DNA of 64,000 bases from positions 558,001 through 622,000 of the forward strand of contig NZ_BOSG01000001.1 in the NCBI RefSeq assembly GCF_018403225.1. The letters run 5' to 3'. The position numbers were made by a program, and so were the translations under genes. Position 1 is the stretch's first letter. Every line of letters starts with the position of its first letter. Origin of the DNA: Paenibacillus sp. J23TS9 (GTDB lineage Bacteria > Bacillota > Bacilli > Paenibacillales > Paenibacillaceae). Shown in pieces: positions 41,998 through 50,976 of this stretch. The notes under the pieces are model-generated. The model made no database searches. It saw only the letters and a program-made list of their open reading frames with translations, and had not been told where the DNA came from.

Positions 41998-42477
41998 ATG
42001 GAAGCGCGGATCGATAAAATCAAACAACAATTGCAATCCCAGGGCTATAAACTGACACCCCAGCGGGAAGCTACCGTCAGAGTTTTGCTCGAGAATGAAG
42101 AAGATCACCTCAGTGCGGAGGATGTTTTCATGCTCGTCAAAGAAAAGGCTCCTGAAATCGGTCTGGCTACCGTATACCGTACCCTTGAGCTGCTCAGTGA
42201 ACTGCATGTCGTGGAAAAGATTAATTTCGGCGATGGCGTTGCAAGATATGATTTGCGGACAGATACCGCAAAACACCACCACCATCATCTGATCTGCGTG
42301 AAATGCGGCAGCATGGATGAAATCCGCGAGGATTGGCTGGGACCGCTGGAAGAGCGGCTGGAACGCGAGTTTAATTTTACGGTTTCCGATCACCGGCTTG
42401 ATTTTCATGGAATTTGTTACCGCTGCAAGGATAAGGAAGAAAGCCAGCGCAGCGATGACAAGAAGTCGGATAATTAA
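41998..42477 (+). CDS. fur: Ferric uptake regulator family repressor
   Basis: 159 residues from ATG 41998, with GGGAGGGAG just before. Winged-helix domain (YKLTPQREATVRVLLENE... GLATVYRTLELLSELHVV), metal-binding HHHHHLICVKCG and second CYRC zinc pair. Fur represses iron-uptake genes when iron is plentiful; the gene position between spoIIM and yqzK/xerD is conserved. The C-terminal tail is unusually polar (KEESQRSDDKKSDN). Confidence 0.92.
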   Translation: MEARIDKIKQQLQSQGYKLTPQREATVRVLLENEEDHLSAEDVFMLVKEKAPEIGLATVYRTLELLSELHVVEKINFGDGVARYDLRTDTAKHHHHHLICVKCGSMDEIREDWLGPLEERLEREFNFTVSDHRLDFHGICYRCKDKEESQRSDDKKSDN

Positions 42478-42505
42478 CAATCGGATATGATCCTCCAAGA
42501 TCACA

Positions 42506-42545
42506 AGCTCTCGCCGGCATAATGTTTGCCGGAGAGGGCTTTTTT
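42506..42545 (+). terminator. Terminator of fur
   Basis: AGCTCTCGCCGGCA (42506-42519) pairs with TGCCGGAGAGGGCT (42527-42540), then TTTTTT. Confidence 0.8.
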
Positions 42546-42659
42546 GGTGACTTAAAGCCGCGGGCTTGTCATACAACCGGATAAAGATTCATAAGCTTAA
42601 ATAACGAGTAATTGGCAGCAATCAGCCATTAGCTTTTATTTTCCGGGAGAGTGATTGGG

Positions 42660-42893
42660 ATGGTCATATCAATGCGTAAATGCTTGACTTCCTTGAAATT
42701 TTTGCTTGTCTTTGCGGCGCTTACATATACACTGTATCAGCTGTTTGGTTTGATCGGTGCCTGGATTACTCCTGTGGATCATTACCGTATACCGGAGGGA
42801 CATGCCGTAAAGGCTTTTCAACCGTCGGATAAGGCTAAATCAGGTGAAATGATGGGTGACCGGCTGCGGTTTTTTTACTGGTACGGGGAGTAG
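42660..42893 (+). CDS. yqzK: DUF4227 protein YqzK
   Basis: 77 residues from ATG 42660 (GGGAGAG nine bases upstream). One membrane helix (FLLVFAALTYTLYQLFGLIGAW) and the conserved DHYRIPEGHAVKAF and DRLRFFYWYGE end. Between fur and xerD as in Bacillus. Function unknown. Confidence 0.82.
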   Translation: MVISMRKCLTSLKFLLVFAALTYTLYQLFGLIGAWITPVDHYRIPEGHAVKAFQPSDKAKSGEMMGDRLRFFYWYGE

Positions 42894-42979
42894 CAGCGGG
42901 TGTTAAGCAGGGAACCAGAGGTTTCTTGTCGAATTGTTGAATGGATCGGCTAATCTAACCGAAGGAGCTTTTTTAACTT

Positions 42980-43915
42980 ATGATGCAGTATGTTCAGTCC
43001 TTCATTCGTTATATAGGTGATGAGAAGGGTTTGTCACAAAACACGCTCGAATCCTATCAGCGCGACCTGCTGCAATTTTTTGAGTTTATAGAGAAGCAGG
43101 GGATTGAGTCGGCGGACCAGATTAAGAAGGTCCATATATCCATGTATATGAATAATCTCAAAGGCCACAGTTTCGCATCATCCACGCTTACTAGGAAGCT
43201 GGTGTCGCTGCGTTCTTTTTTTCATTACATGGTCAAGGAGTCACTGCTCGAACAGGATCCCACACTTTACATGGAGTCACCAAGGCTGGAAAAGAAGGCT
43301 CCCCAGGTCTTAACCGTGGAGCAGGTAGAACGCCTGCTGGCAGCGCCGGACATTTCGTCCCCGCCGGGATTGAGGGATAAGGCGATGCTGGAATTGCTAT
43401 ATGCTACAGGCATGAAGGTATCGGAGCTGATGGCGCTCAATTTGGATGATGTGAACCCGGACATGAAGTTTCTCCAGTGTACAAGCAGTTCAGGGAAAGA
43501 GCGGGTGCTGCCGATCAGCAGCATATCAGCTGATGTCGTGGGAATGTACATGTCACAGATGCGGCCGAAGCTGGCCCGGGAACATCAGGAAAAGGCGCTG
43601 TTTCTAAACAATCTGGGGACAAGACTGACCCGGCAGGGATTTTGGAAAATACTGAAGAAATACGCCGCGGAGTCCGGCATAAACGGGGATATTACTCCAC
43701 ATACGCTGCGTCATTCCTTTGCCGCACATTTGCTGGAGGATGGGGCCGATATAAGGTCCGTGCAGGAAATGCTGGGACACAGCGATATCTCAACTACCCA
43801 AATATACGGCGCTTTAACGAAAAAAGCGATGAAGGATGTATATGAAAACCATCATCCGCGGGAGCGCATGCATTCAACACAATTGAAGGAGAGATCTTCC
43901 CATGACAACGATTAA
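42980..43915 (+). CDS. xerD: Tyrosine recombinase XerD
   Basis: 311 residues; GAAGGAG lies 13-20 bases before the ATG. XerC/XerD resolve chromosome dimers at dif. Core-binding domain about 1-100; catalytic domain with K173 (GKERVLP), H241-x-x-R244 (HTLRHSF), H267 (LGHSD) and Y276 (TTQIYGA). Odd: the first catalytic Arg, in the box TGLRVSEL of the family, is Lys here (TGMKVSEL, K146). The gene overlaps punA by 14 bases and holds the xerD position of Bacillus. Confidence 0.9.
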   Translation: MMQYVQSFIRYIGDEKGLSQNTLESYQRDLLQFFEFIEKQGIESADQIKKVHISMYMNNLKGHSFASSTLTRKLVSLRSFFHYMVKESLLEQDPTLYMESPRLEKKAPQVLTVEQVERLLAAPDISSPPGLRDKAMLELLYATGMKVSELMALNLDDVNPDMKFLQCTSSSGKERVLPISSISADVVGMYMSQMRPKLAREHQEKALFLNNLGTRLTRQGFWKILKKYAAESGINGDITPHTLRHSFAAHLLEDGADIRSVQEMLGHSDISTTQIYGALTKKAMKDVYENHHPRERMHSTQLKERSSHDND

Positions 43916-44726
43916 TCAGACAGTCATTCAAGAGGCAGCAGCTTATATTCAAAGCAAAACAGAGGCGAAACCGGAGGTAGGCCTGATTTTAGGATCAGGG
44001 CTAGGTGTACTTGCGGATTTGATTCAGGACGGAATTTCGATTCCTTATCAGGAAATTCCTCATTTCCCAGTGTCCACGGTTGAAGGACATGACGGTGAGC
44101 TCCTGCTCGGTACCATCGAAGGGCGTGCAGTAGTCATGATGAAAGGCCGTTTTCATATGTATGAAGGATATGGGCCTGAAGTGACGGCGTTTCCGGTACG
44201 CGTGATGAAAGAGCTGGGTGTTTCAAGCCTGCTCGTAACCAATGCGGCCGGCGGCGTGAATACTTCCTATGAGCCCGGGGACCTGATGGTGATTTCGGAT
44301 CATCTAAATCTCACAGGCAAAAGTCCGCTCGTCGGTCCAAATGACGCTGCACTAGGCGTACGTTTCCCGGATATGTCCGAAGGCTACAGCCGCCGTCTGC
44401 GCAAGCTTCTGAAGGATACGGCTGAATCCAAAGGCATTCATGTCCAAGAAGGGGTATATGCAGGACTGCTGGGTCCTACCTATGAAACTCCTGCTGAAAT
44501 CAGAATGCTGCGGACTCTGGGCGCTGACGCTGTAGGAATGTCAACGGTATCAGAAACCATCGTAGCCCGCCATGCCGGACTCGAAGTGCTTGGTATTTCC
44601 TGTATCAGCAACATGGCTGCGGGGATATTGGACCAGCCGCTTTCGCATGACGAAGTCATGGAAACCACGGACCGCGTGCGTGAGAAATTCCTGAGCTTGG
44701 TGCTCTCTGTCATTCCGAACATGTAA
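43902..44726 (+). CDS. punA: Purine-nucleoside phosphorylase
   Basis: 274 residues; the start lies inside the end of xerD with GAAGGAGAG before it. Trimeric PNP type I marks: GLILGSGLGVLAD, HFPVSTVEGHDG, MKGRFHMYEGY, LLVTNAAGG, DHLNLTG and GADAVGMSTVSE. It splits inosine and guanosine in salvage. deoB, between xerD and pnp in Bacillus, is absent here. Confidence 0.94.
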   Translation: MTTINQTVIQEAAAYIQSKTEAKPEVGLILGSGLGVLADLIQDGISIPYQEIPHFPVSTVEGHDGELLLGTIEGRAVVMMKGRFHMYEGYGPEVTAFPVRVMKELGVSSLLVTNAAGGVNTSYEPGDLMVISDHLNLTGKSPLVGPNDAALGVRFPDMSEGYSRRLRKLLKDTAESKGIHVQEGVYAGLLGPTYETPAEIRMLRTLGADAVGMSTVSETIVARHAGLEVLGISCISNMAAGILDQPLSHDEVMETTDRVREKFLSLVLSVIPNM

Positions 44727-44760
44727 GACTGGAGCATAATTTCTTAATCAAATGAATGAG

Positions 44761-44797
44761 AATGTCCGCAGGTCATAGACCTGTGGACATTTTTTTG
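44761..44797 (+). terminator. Terminator of punA
   Basis: ATGTCCGCAGGTC (44762-44774) pairs with GACCTGTGGACAT (44778-44790), then TTTTTTT. Confidence 0.85.
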
Positions 44798-44980
44798 TCC
44801 GGTTTGTCCAAAATTTTCCTCCATATCCCGCCTTTGCATGGAATATTTTTCTGCCAACCTGACGACACTGGAAAACAGCAGCAATATCAGATTTTTGTGA
44901 ATTCGCGCAGGCTTTAGGGTGATGCAGGATTTCCAAAATTCTCATATCACTAATGACCAGAGGTCAGGAGGGGACTTATT

Positions 44981-46162
44981 TTGAAAAAAACGCTATTAGC
45001 AGTTGTGCTTATGTTATGCTTTTCGACTGCTGCTTTTCCGCAAATGGGATCTGCCGAGGAAAAGGCCAAGCAGTCCGCCCAAGCGGAGCTCGCGGCAAAT
45101 GCCAAGTCTGCCATCCTCATGGATGCGGATACGGGAACTATTATCTATGAAAAAAACAGCCATGATAAACTGCCGCCAGCCAGTATCACCAAGATCATGA
45201 CCATGCTGCTTACCATGGAGGCCATTGATTCCGGGAAGCTGAAGCTGACCGACATGGTCCGCACGAGCGAGTATGCTGCATCCATGGGGGGCTCACAGAT
45301 TTTCCTGGAACCCGGCGAGGAAATGTCTGTCAATGAAATGCTGAAAGGGATTGCGATGGCATCGGGTAATGATGCTTCTGTGGCGATGGCAGAGAAGCTC
45401 GCTGGAACCGAAGAAGCCTTCGTTCAAATGATGAATGACAAGGTGCAGGAGCTGGGACTCACGGACACCCATTTTGCTAACTGTAACGGTCTGCCTGCGG
45501 AAAATCACTACTCTTCTGCACATGATATCGCGGTGATCAGCCGTGAGCTCTTGAAGCATAAGGAAATTACCAAATACACCGGCTCATACCAGGATTATCT
45601 GCGCAAAGATTCACAGAAGCCGTTCTGGCTCGTTAATACGAACAAGCTGGTTCGCTTTTATACTGGGGCCGACGGACTGAAAACCGGATACACCTCTGAA
45701 GCAAAGTTCTGCCTTTCGGCTACCGCCGTGAATGGTAATCTAAGAGCTGTAGCCGTTGTACTCGGTGAACCGAATACAAAGACGCGCAATGAAGAAGTAT
45801 CCAAGATGTTTGATTATATGTTTGCGCAGTACAGTACCCATACGATATTTAAACCGGGAGATACCATCGGAACGGTGAAAATCAATAAAGGCAATGTCAA
45901 AGAACTGACGCTTACAGCCGGACAAAACTACAGTGTTCTCCTGAAGAAGAATGCAAAAGCGGAGGGCGTGCGTCATGAGCTCCAAGTTCCGAAAGAAGTG
46001 AAAGCCCCGGTTCAGGCCGGACAGGTGCTCGGTAAGCTGGTGGTTTACCAGGGCGACAAAGTTCTCAAGGAATTCGAGCTCAAATCCCCTGAACAGATCG
46101 GAAAGGCTGGCTGGTGGAAGCTTTTCAAGCGAACGACGGCCAAATTATTTCTTGTAGATTGA
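44981..46162 (+). CDS. dacF: D-alanyl-D-alanine carboxypeptidase DacF
   Basis: 393 residues from a TTG behind AGGAGGGG. Signal peptide (MKKTLLAVVLMLCFSTAAFP). Active-site motifs in order: PASITKIM (SxxK), MASGNDASV (SxN) and GLKTGYT (KTG), then the C-terminal beta domain of penicillin-binding protein 5 type. DacF is a forespore enzyme that sets cortex cross-linking; it lies directly before the spoIIA operon as in Bacillus. Confidence 0.93.
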   Translation: MKKTLLAVVLMLCFSTAAFPQMGSAEEKAKQSAQAELAANAKSAILMDADTGTIIYEKNSHDKLPPASITKIMTMLLTMEAIDSGKLKLTDMVRTSEYAASMGGSQIFLEPGEEMSVNEMLKGIAMASGNDASVAMAEKLAGTEEAFVQMMNDKVQELGLTDTHFANCNGLPAENHYSSAHDIAVISRELLKHKEITKYTGSYQDYLRKDSQKPFWLVNTNKLVRFYTGADGLKTGYTSEAKFCLSATAVNGNLRAVAVVLGEPNTKTRNEEVSKMFDYMFAQYSTHTIFKPGDTIGTVKINKGNVKELTLTAGQNYSVLLKKNAKAEGVRHELQVPKEVKAPVQAGQVLGKLVVYQGDKVLKEFELKSPEQIGKAGWWKLFKRTTAKLFLVD

Positions 46163-46193
46163 TAGCAGTTTTCTTCTAGTTTTGTCGGGGTGC

Positions 46194-46220
46194 AGGAATC
46201 TCTTTTTACTGCGTAGAAAT
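46194..46220 (+). promoter_or_regulatory. Possible sigma-H promoter of the spoIIA operon
   Basis: AGGAATC (46194-46200) and AGAAAT (46215-46220) match the sigma-H pattern AGGAWWT / RGAAT with one mismatch in the -10 and a 14-base gap. The spoIIA operon is sigma-H dependent in Bacillus. Confidence 0.45.
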
Positions 46221-46253
46221 CCTTGTTCAAGACAGGAAGGAGAGTGAGCAGGC

Positions 46254-46607
46254 GTGAATTTGCAAGTGGAAATGGAACATCACCGCAAAACACTGATTGT
46301 CCGTCTATCCGGAGAGCTTGATCATCATACAGCCGATCATGTCCGTTTACAGCTGGATGAATCCATTCAGAAAGGACAAACGGAGCATTTGGTGCTCAGT
46401 TTTAAACATTTACAGTTTATGGATAGTTCCGGACTAGGCGTTATTTTGGGACGGTACAAGCTGATCAAAAGCAAAGGCGGCAAAATGGCGGTATGCGATG
46501 TGAATGAAGCGGTCTATCGTCTGCTGGACATGTCCGGGCTGTTTAAGATCATGCCTATTTATGATAACGAGGGCCAGGCGCTCTCGGGACTGGAGGTTGT
46601 GTCATGA
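46254..46607 (+). CDS. spoIIAA: Anti-sigma-F factor antagonist SpoIIAA
   Basis: 117 residues from a GTG with AAGGAGAG upstream. STAS domain; the phosphorylated Ser lies in [17 protein letters not shown]. Dephospho-SpoIIAA frees sigma-F from SpoIIAB in the forespore. The stop overlaps the next start (ATGA). Confidence 0.95.
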   Translation: MNLQVEMEHHRKTLIVRLSGELDHHTADHVRLQLDESIQKGQTEHLVLSFKHLQFMDSSGLGVILGRYKLIKSKGGKMAVCDVNEAVYRLLDMSGLFKIMPIYDNEGQALSGLEVVS

Positions 46608-47065
46608 ATGAAGAAAAGGCTCCGCAGCGTAATTTCATGACGCTCCAATTTTCATCCAAATCCGAAAATGAATCTTTTGCCCGGGTAACGGTTGCGGCCT
46701 TTATTTCCCAGCTTGACCCGACCATGGATGAATTGAGCGATCTGAAAACGGTCATTTCGGAAGCGGTCACGAACAGTGTTATTCACGGTTATGACAGCAA
46801 TCCGGAAGGGAAGGTCACCATCACCGCCGAGATTGTCGGCGACACGGTTACCATTACCGTTGAAGATAAGGGAGCCGGCATTGAGGATTTGGATTTGGCA
46901 AGGCAGCCGCTATACACGTCAAAGCCTGAACTGGAGAGATCAGGAATGGGATTTACGATCATGGAAAACTTCATGGATGAGTTTGAAGTTTCCAGCGAAC
47001 CTGGCTCCGGTACATCGATCAGGATGAAGAAAAGGATTGAATCCAAGAAAGCTTTGTATAATTAG
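46604..47065 (+). CDS. spoIIAB: Anti-sigma-F factor and kinase SpoIIAB
   Basis: 153 residues, GHKL kinase: N box [18 protein letters not shown]1 [10 protein letters not shown] and G2 [13 protein letters not shown]. It binds sigma-F and phosphorylates SpoIIAA. A highly acidic first ten residues are variable. Coupled by overlap with spoIIAA. Confidence 0.95.
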   Translation: MNEEKAPQRNFMTLQFSSKSENESFARVTVAAFISQLDPTMDELSDLKTVISEAVTNSVIHGYDSNPEGKVTITAEIVGDTVTITVEDKGAGIEDLDLARQPLYTSKPELERSGMGFTIMENFMDEFEVSSEPGSGTSIRMKKRIESKKALYN

Positions 47066-47076
47066 GGGTTGGGCGC

Positions 47077-47832
47077 ATGGATGCTGATGTGAAAAAACCT
47101 TCTCAGACCTATCTGGAAGATGCGGAAGTCAAACGTCTGATCGCACTGAGTCAGACCGGTGACAGCATGGCCCGCGATACGCTGGTAAACTGCAACATCC
47201 GTCTCGTCTGGTCCGTTGTACAAAGGTTCATGAACCGCGGCTATGAGCCCGAGGATCTGTTTCAGATCGGCTGTATCGGTTTGCTGAAGTCTGTTGATAA
47301 ATTTGATTTGAGCTACGATGTTAAATTTTCAACGTATGCTGTTCCCATGATTATCGGAGAGATCCAGCGTTTCCTGCGGGATGACGGCACACTCAAGGTC
47401 AGCCGCTCGTTGAAGGAAATGGCCAATAAGGTCCGGAAGAAGAAGGACGAGATGTCGAAGCATCTGGACCGACTGCCTACGATCAAAGAGGTTGCTGAAG
47501 AACTCGGGGTAACGCCGGAGGAAGTGGTTTTCGCCCAGGAGGCCAACAAGCCGCCAACCTCTATCCATGAAACCGTATTTGAGAATGACGGGGATCCGAT
47601 CACGCTTATGGATCAGATTGCCGACGACTCCCAGGAACGGTGGTTTGATAAGCTTGCTCTTAACGAAGCCATAGACGGTCTCTCCGAGCGTGAGAAGCTG
47701 ATCGTATATCTACGGTATTACCGCGATCAGACACAGTCGGAGGTAGCCTCGAGGCTTGGGATATCACAGGTGCAGGTATCCCGTCTGGAAAAGAAAATAT
47801 TGCAGCTGATCCGTGATCAGATTGCGCTATGA
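47077..47832 (+). CDS. sigF: RNA polymerase sigma factor SigF
   Basis: 251 residues. Region 2 (NIRLVWSVVQRFMNRGYEPEDLFQIGCIGLLKSVDKFD... STYAVPMIIGEIQRFLRDDG), region 3, and region 4 (LSEREKLIVYLRYYRDQTQSEVASRLGISQVQVSRLEKKIL). It directs the first forespore genes. Last gene of the operon, closed by a strong terminator. Confidence 0.96.
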   Translation: MDADVKKPSQTYLEDAEVKRLIALSQTGDSMARDTLVNCNIRLVWSVVQRFMNRGYEPEDLFQIGCIGLLKSVDKFDLSYDVKFSTYAVPMIIGEIQRFLRDDGTLKVSRSLKEMANKVRKKKDEMSKHLDRLPTIKEVAEELGVTPEEVVFAQEANKPPTSIHETVFENDGDPITLMDQIADDSQERWFDKLALNEAIDGLSEREKLIVYLRYYRDQTQSEVASRLGISQVQVSRLEKKILQLIRDQIAL

Positions 47833-47837
47833 AGATC

Positions 47838-47879
47838 AATAGACCGGCCAAGGATAACCTTGGCCGGTCTATTTTTTGT
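47838..47879 (+). terminator. Terminator of the spoIIA operon
   Basis: A perfect 16-bp stem (47838-47853 with 47858-47873) around ATAA, followed by TTTTTT. Confidence 0.9.
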
Positions 47880-48026
47880 GTATGGCATCGATGGTGAGTG
47901 GAGGGATCTGTGGGGGCCTTTACTTTTTGAGGCCGCCCCTTTTTATGGTGAAATTGCAATACCTGACTAGAAAACGGTGCTATTTCCTATACTAACGTCA
48001 ATGAAACAGCAAAGGAGTGATAGGGA

Positions 48027-48668
48027 ATGTCTCCAAATCCGGCTCCTACGGTGTACCTGCAGCTGCGCAGCCGCGTACCGATAAGTCAGGGAAGGAATGT
48101 AACACTCGGGCATGTAGCCCGGATATTGAGTGACCCGGAGTGGGAGACGCCGCTTCGCAATCTTGAGCTGGTACAGCCGCATAAATGGGACGGTAACTTG
48201 TTACTTATTGATCTTATGCAAATCATTCCAAAGGTGCAGGAGCTTATCCCTGGCGCCAAAATCGAACCGATCGGACAGCACCATGTGCTTGTGGAAGTGA
48301 TCAAAAAACCTAAAAAGCCCTCGATGCTGCTATTTCTGCTCGTCTGGCTGCTGCTATTCTTCGGATCTGCGCTTACCATTATGAATTTCCACGCGGACGT
48401 GAACATGCAGGAGGTCCAGATCCGGACGGTGGAGATGCTGACAGGCAAACGGGACGAGCATCCGTATTTGTTCCAGACAGCGTATTCTTTCGGTATCGGA
48501 TTTGGTATGGTGGTTTTTTTTAATCATCTGTTCAAGAAAAAATGGAACGAAGAGCCGACGCCGCTTGAAGTCGAGATGTATCTCTACCAGGAGAATATCG
48601 ACCAATACGTCGTTGCCCAGGAATATAAGCGGATGAAATCATCACAAAATCAGGGTGATAAGACTTGA
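48027..48668 (+). CDS. spoVAA: Stage V sporulation protein AA
   Basis: 213 residues; AAGGAGTGATAGGG precedes the ATG. A soluble N-terminal domain (VYLQLRSRVPISQGRNVTLGHVARI...) and two C-terminal membrane helices (LLFLLVWLLLFFGSALTIMNFH; FGIGFGMVVFF). Part of the SpoVA channel for dipicolinate. The stop overlaps the next start (TTGA). Confidence 0.93.
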   Translation: MSPNPAPTVYLQLRSRVPISQGRNVTLGHVARILSDPEWETPLRNLELVQPHKWDGNLLLIDLMQIIPKVQELIPGAKIEPIGQHHVLVEVIKKPKKPSMLLFLLVWLLLFFGSALTIMNFHADVNMQEVQIRTVEMLTGKRDEHPYLFQTAYSFGIGFGMVVFFNHLFKKKWNEEPTPLEVEMYLYQENIDQYVVAQEYKRMKSSQNQGDKT

Positions 48669-49090
48669 ATAGCATGCTGGGATGGATTGTACAAATTTTG
48701 CTTGGCATCGCAGGCGGCATTGCGGTAGGCGGAGGTGTCATTGCGTTGTTTATCGTACTCGACATGATTCCGCGGTTAGCTCAGTTGACCAAATCATATC
48801 ATAGGGTCCATTGGTATGAGGGTGCTATGGTGTCAGGTTCGCTGATAGGTACGGTTTTTGATTTTTGGAACTGGAAGATGTCCCTTGGGGCATGGTCCGG
48901 ATTTATCGTTGGTTTGTTCAACGGGATCTTCGTTGGCCTGCTGGCAGCGGCCCTGACAGAAGTTCTGAATGTGCTTCCGATTTTGGCGAAGAGATTGAGA
49001 ATGATCCACTATTTGTTTGGTTTGCTAATGGCTATGGTGACCGGAAAGGTGGCAGGCTCACTGTTTGACTGGTTTGTATACAGAAAGTAA
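48665..49090 (+). CDS. spoVAB: Stage V sporulation protein AB
   Basis: 141 residues from a TTG in the end of spoVAA (AGGGTGA upstream). Four hydrophobic segments, with GIAGGIAVGGGVIALFIVLDMIPRLAQLTK and the IPRL..Y...YE pattern of SpoVAB. Inner-membrane part of the same channel. Confidence 0.92.
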   Translation: MNSMLGWIVQILLGIAGGIAVGGGVIALFIVLDMIPRLAQLTKSYHRVHWYEGAMVSGSLIGTVFDFWNWKMSLGAWSGFIVGLFNGIFVGLLAAALTEVLNVLPILAKRLRMIHYLFGLLMAMVTGKVAGSLFDWFVYRK

Positions 49091-49113
49091 GACGCGAAAG
49101 GTGCGGGTGGATT

Positions 49114-50859
49114 ATGAACAAGCATGAGAACGAACAGAACAGCGTAGAGGATCCGTCAGGACTAGCGATGCTGATGCAGCATGGTCAGGAGAAAGCAGAC
49201 AAGAAGCAGGAAAATAAAGCTTCCGGCGAAGAAAGGGAGCGGGAGGAGGGAAAGAAGGAATCAGCAAATTCTTCCGAAGAAGGTGATCCGGAGGAGTCAG
49301 ATAAGCTAAAGGCCCAGGAAAAGAAGCGGGAGGCGGAGAAGTCCGACTCGGTTGAGGAGTCCGTCATTTATTGGCAGCAGACCGATGATGTACAGGGAAG
49401 CCTGGACCGGACGAAGGCAACGTTGAAGGAAGTGGTTGGTCTTGGAACCTCCTTTGACATCGTATTCCGCGAGATGACGCTGGCCGAACAGAGAACGGGC
49501 TTATTCTTTGTCAATGGCTTCGCCAAGGATAATATTATGCTGGAAATTCTGAAAAGGCTGACATATTTGACTGCGGATCAGCTGTCAACGGATGCGCTGC
49601 GCTCCTTTTTCGAATGCTATATCCCGCATATTCAGGTTGAAGTCGATAAAAAGCTGAGCTCGACGATCAATAAGGTGCTGATGGGAATGTCCGCCCTCTT
49701 TATCGAGGGTGAGCATGCAGCAATCGTGATGGATACACGTACGTTTCCTGTACGCAGCCCGGAAGAGCCAAGTATTGAAAGAGTTGTGCGCGGAGCAAGA
49801 GATGGCTTTACCGAAACACTGCTGAGCAATGTGGCACTCGTCCGCAGGCGTCTGCGCGATCCGGGCCTCAAATGCGACCTGGTGCAGGTGGGCAGACGCA
49901 CACGCACGGATGTATGTATTGCATATATTGATGACATCGTTGATAAAGTGCAGGTAGATTCCATCCGTGAGAAGATTAAAGGATTGGATATTGAAGGGCT
50001 TCCGTTGGCGGATAAACAGCTGGAGGAAGCCATTATCAATAAAGGCTGGCATCCCTATCCGTTAGTTCGCTATTCGGAACGTCCCGATTTGGTTTCTGCC
50101 CATTTGCTTGCGGGCAGAGTGGCCGTATTCGTGGATACCTCCCCCAGCGTGATGGTCATGCCGACGACCTTTTTTGATTTATGCCAGCATGCCGAAGAAA
50201 ACCGGCAAACACCGTTCATGGGCACGTACCTTAGATGGGTCCGCTTCCTCGGTATTTTCGCCTCGATGTTTCTGCTGCCGCTCTGGATGCTCTTTGTGGT
50301 GAATCCTGAATTGAAGCCGGCTGTACTGGATTTTATCGGGCCGCATGATCATGGCAAAATCCCTATAATCGCACAATTTCTCATGGTCGAATTTGGGGTT
50401 GACTTGCTGCGCTTGGCTGCGGTTCATACACCGACGCCATTGGCATCGGCTATGGGTCTCATCGCGGCGATCTTGGTCGGTGATATAGCTGTCAAGACAG
50501 GTCTGTTTGTAAATGAAGTCGTGTTGTATATGGCTGTTGCCGCCATCGGAATGTTCGCGACACCGAGTTATGAGCTCGGGCTCGCCAACCGGATGGTAAG
50601 ACTGGTGCTCTTGGTAGCGGTGGCTATTTTTAAAGTTCAGGGCTTCGTCGTTGGCACCACGCTGCTCATCCTGCTGTTGACAATGCACCGGTCCTACAAT
50701 TCTTCATATTTGTGGCCATTTATACCTTTTAATGCAAAAGCACTGGCAAGTGTTTTATTCCGTTTTCCGCTGCTTGAATCCAAGAAAAGGCCATCCTTCA
50801 ACAAAACAAGGGATAATACACGAATGGCACCAAATCCGGACGATACCGACCAATCGTAG
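49114..50859 (+). CDS. spoVAF: SpoVAF, GerA-family spore membrane protein
   Basis: 581 residues; RBS GAAAGGTG. After a very charged first ~90 residues (runs of E, K and S), the GerA-like soluble domain follows (GTSFDIVFREMTL... YIPHIQVE... RDGFTETLLSNVALVRRRLRDPGLK) and then four to five membrane helices with NRQTPFMGTYLRWVRFLG and the TPLASAMGLIAAILVGD segment. It directly follows spoVAB: the spoVAC, AD and AE genes found between them in Bacillus are not here. The charged N-terminal extension is longer than usual. Confidence 0.9.
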   Translation: MNKHENEQNSVEDPSGLAMLMQHGQEKADKKQENKASGEEREREEGKKESANSSEEGDPEESDKLKAQEKKREAEKSDSVEESVIYWQQTDDVQGSLDRTKATLKEVVGLGTSFDIVFREMTLAEQRTGLFFVNGFAKDNIMLEILKRLTYLTADQLSTDALRSFFECYIPHIQVEVDKKLSSTINKVLMGMSALFIEGEHAAIVMDTRTFPVRSPEEPSIERVVRGARDGFTETLLSNVALVRRRLRDPGLKCDLVQVGRRTRTDVCIAYIDDIVDKVQVDSIREKIKGLDIEGLPLADKQLEEAIINKGWHPYPLVRYSERPDLVSAHLLAGRVAVFVDTSPSVMVMPTTFFDLCQHAEENRQTPFMGTYLRWVRFLGIFASMFLLPLWMLFVVNPELKPAVLDFIGPHDHGKIPIIAQFLMVEFGVDLLRLAAVHTPTPLASAMGLIAAILVGDIAVKTGLFVNEVVLYMAVAAIGMFATPSYELGLANRMVRLVLLVAVAIFKVQGFVVGTTLLILLLTMHRSYNSSYLWPFIPFNAKALASVLFRFPLLESKKRPSFNKTRDNTRMAPNPDDTDQS

Positions 50860-50976
50860 AAAAATACAAATGATGTGCATAAAAATCCATTCAAACTCTT
50901 CCGTTGTCTGTTATACTGGTGTAAAAGTTCAGATGGAATCTTTACATGTTCCACAGAAAGTGAAGGGATGCTGAAT

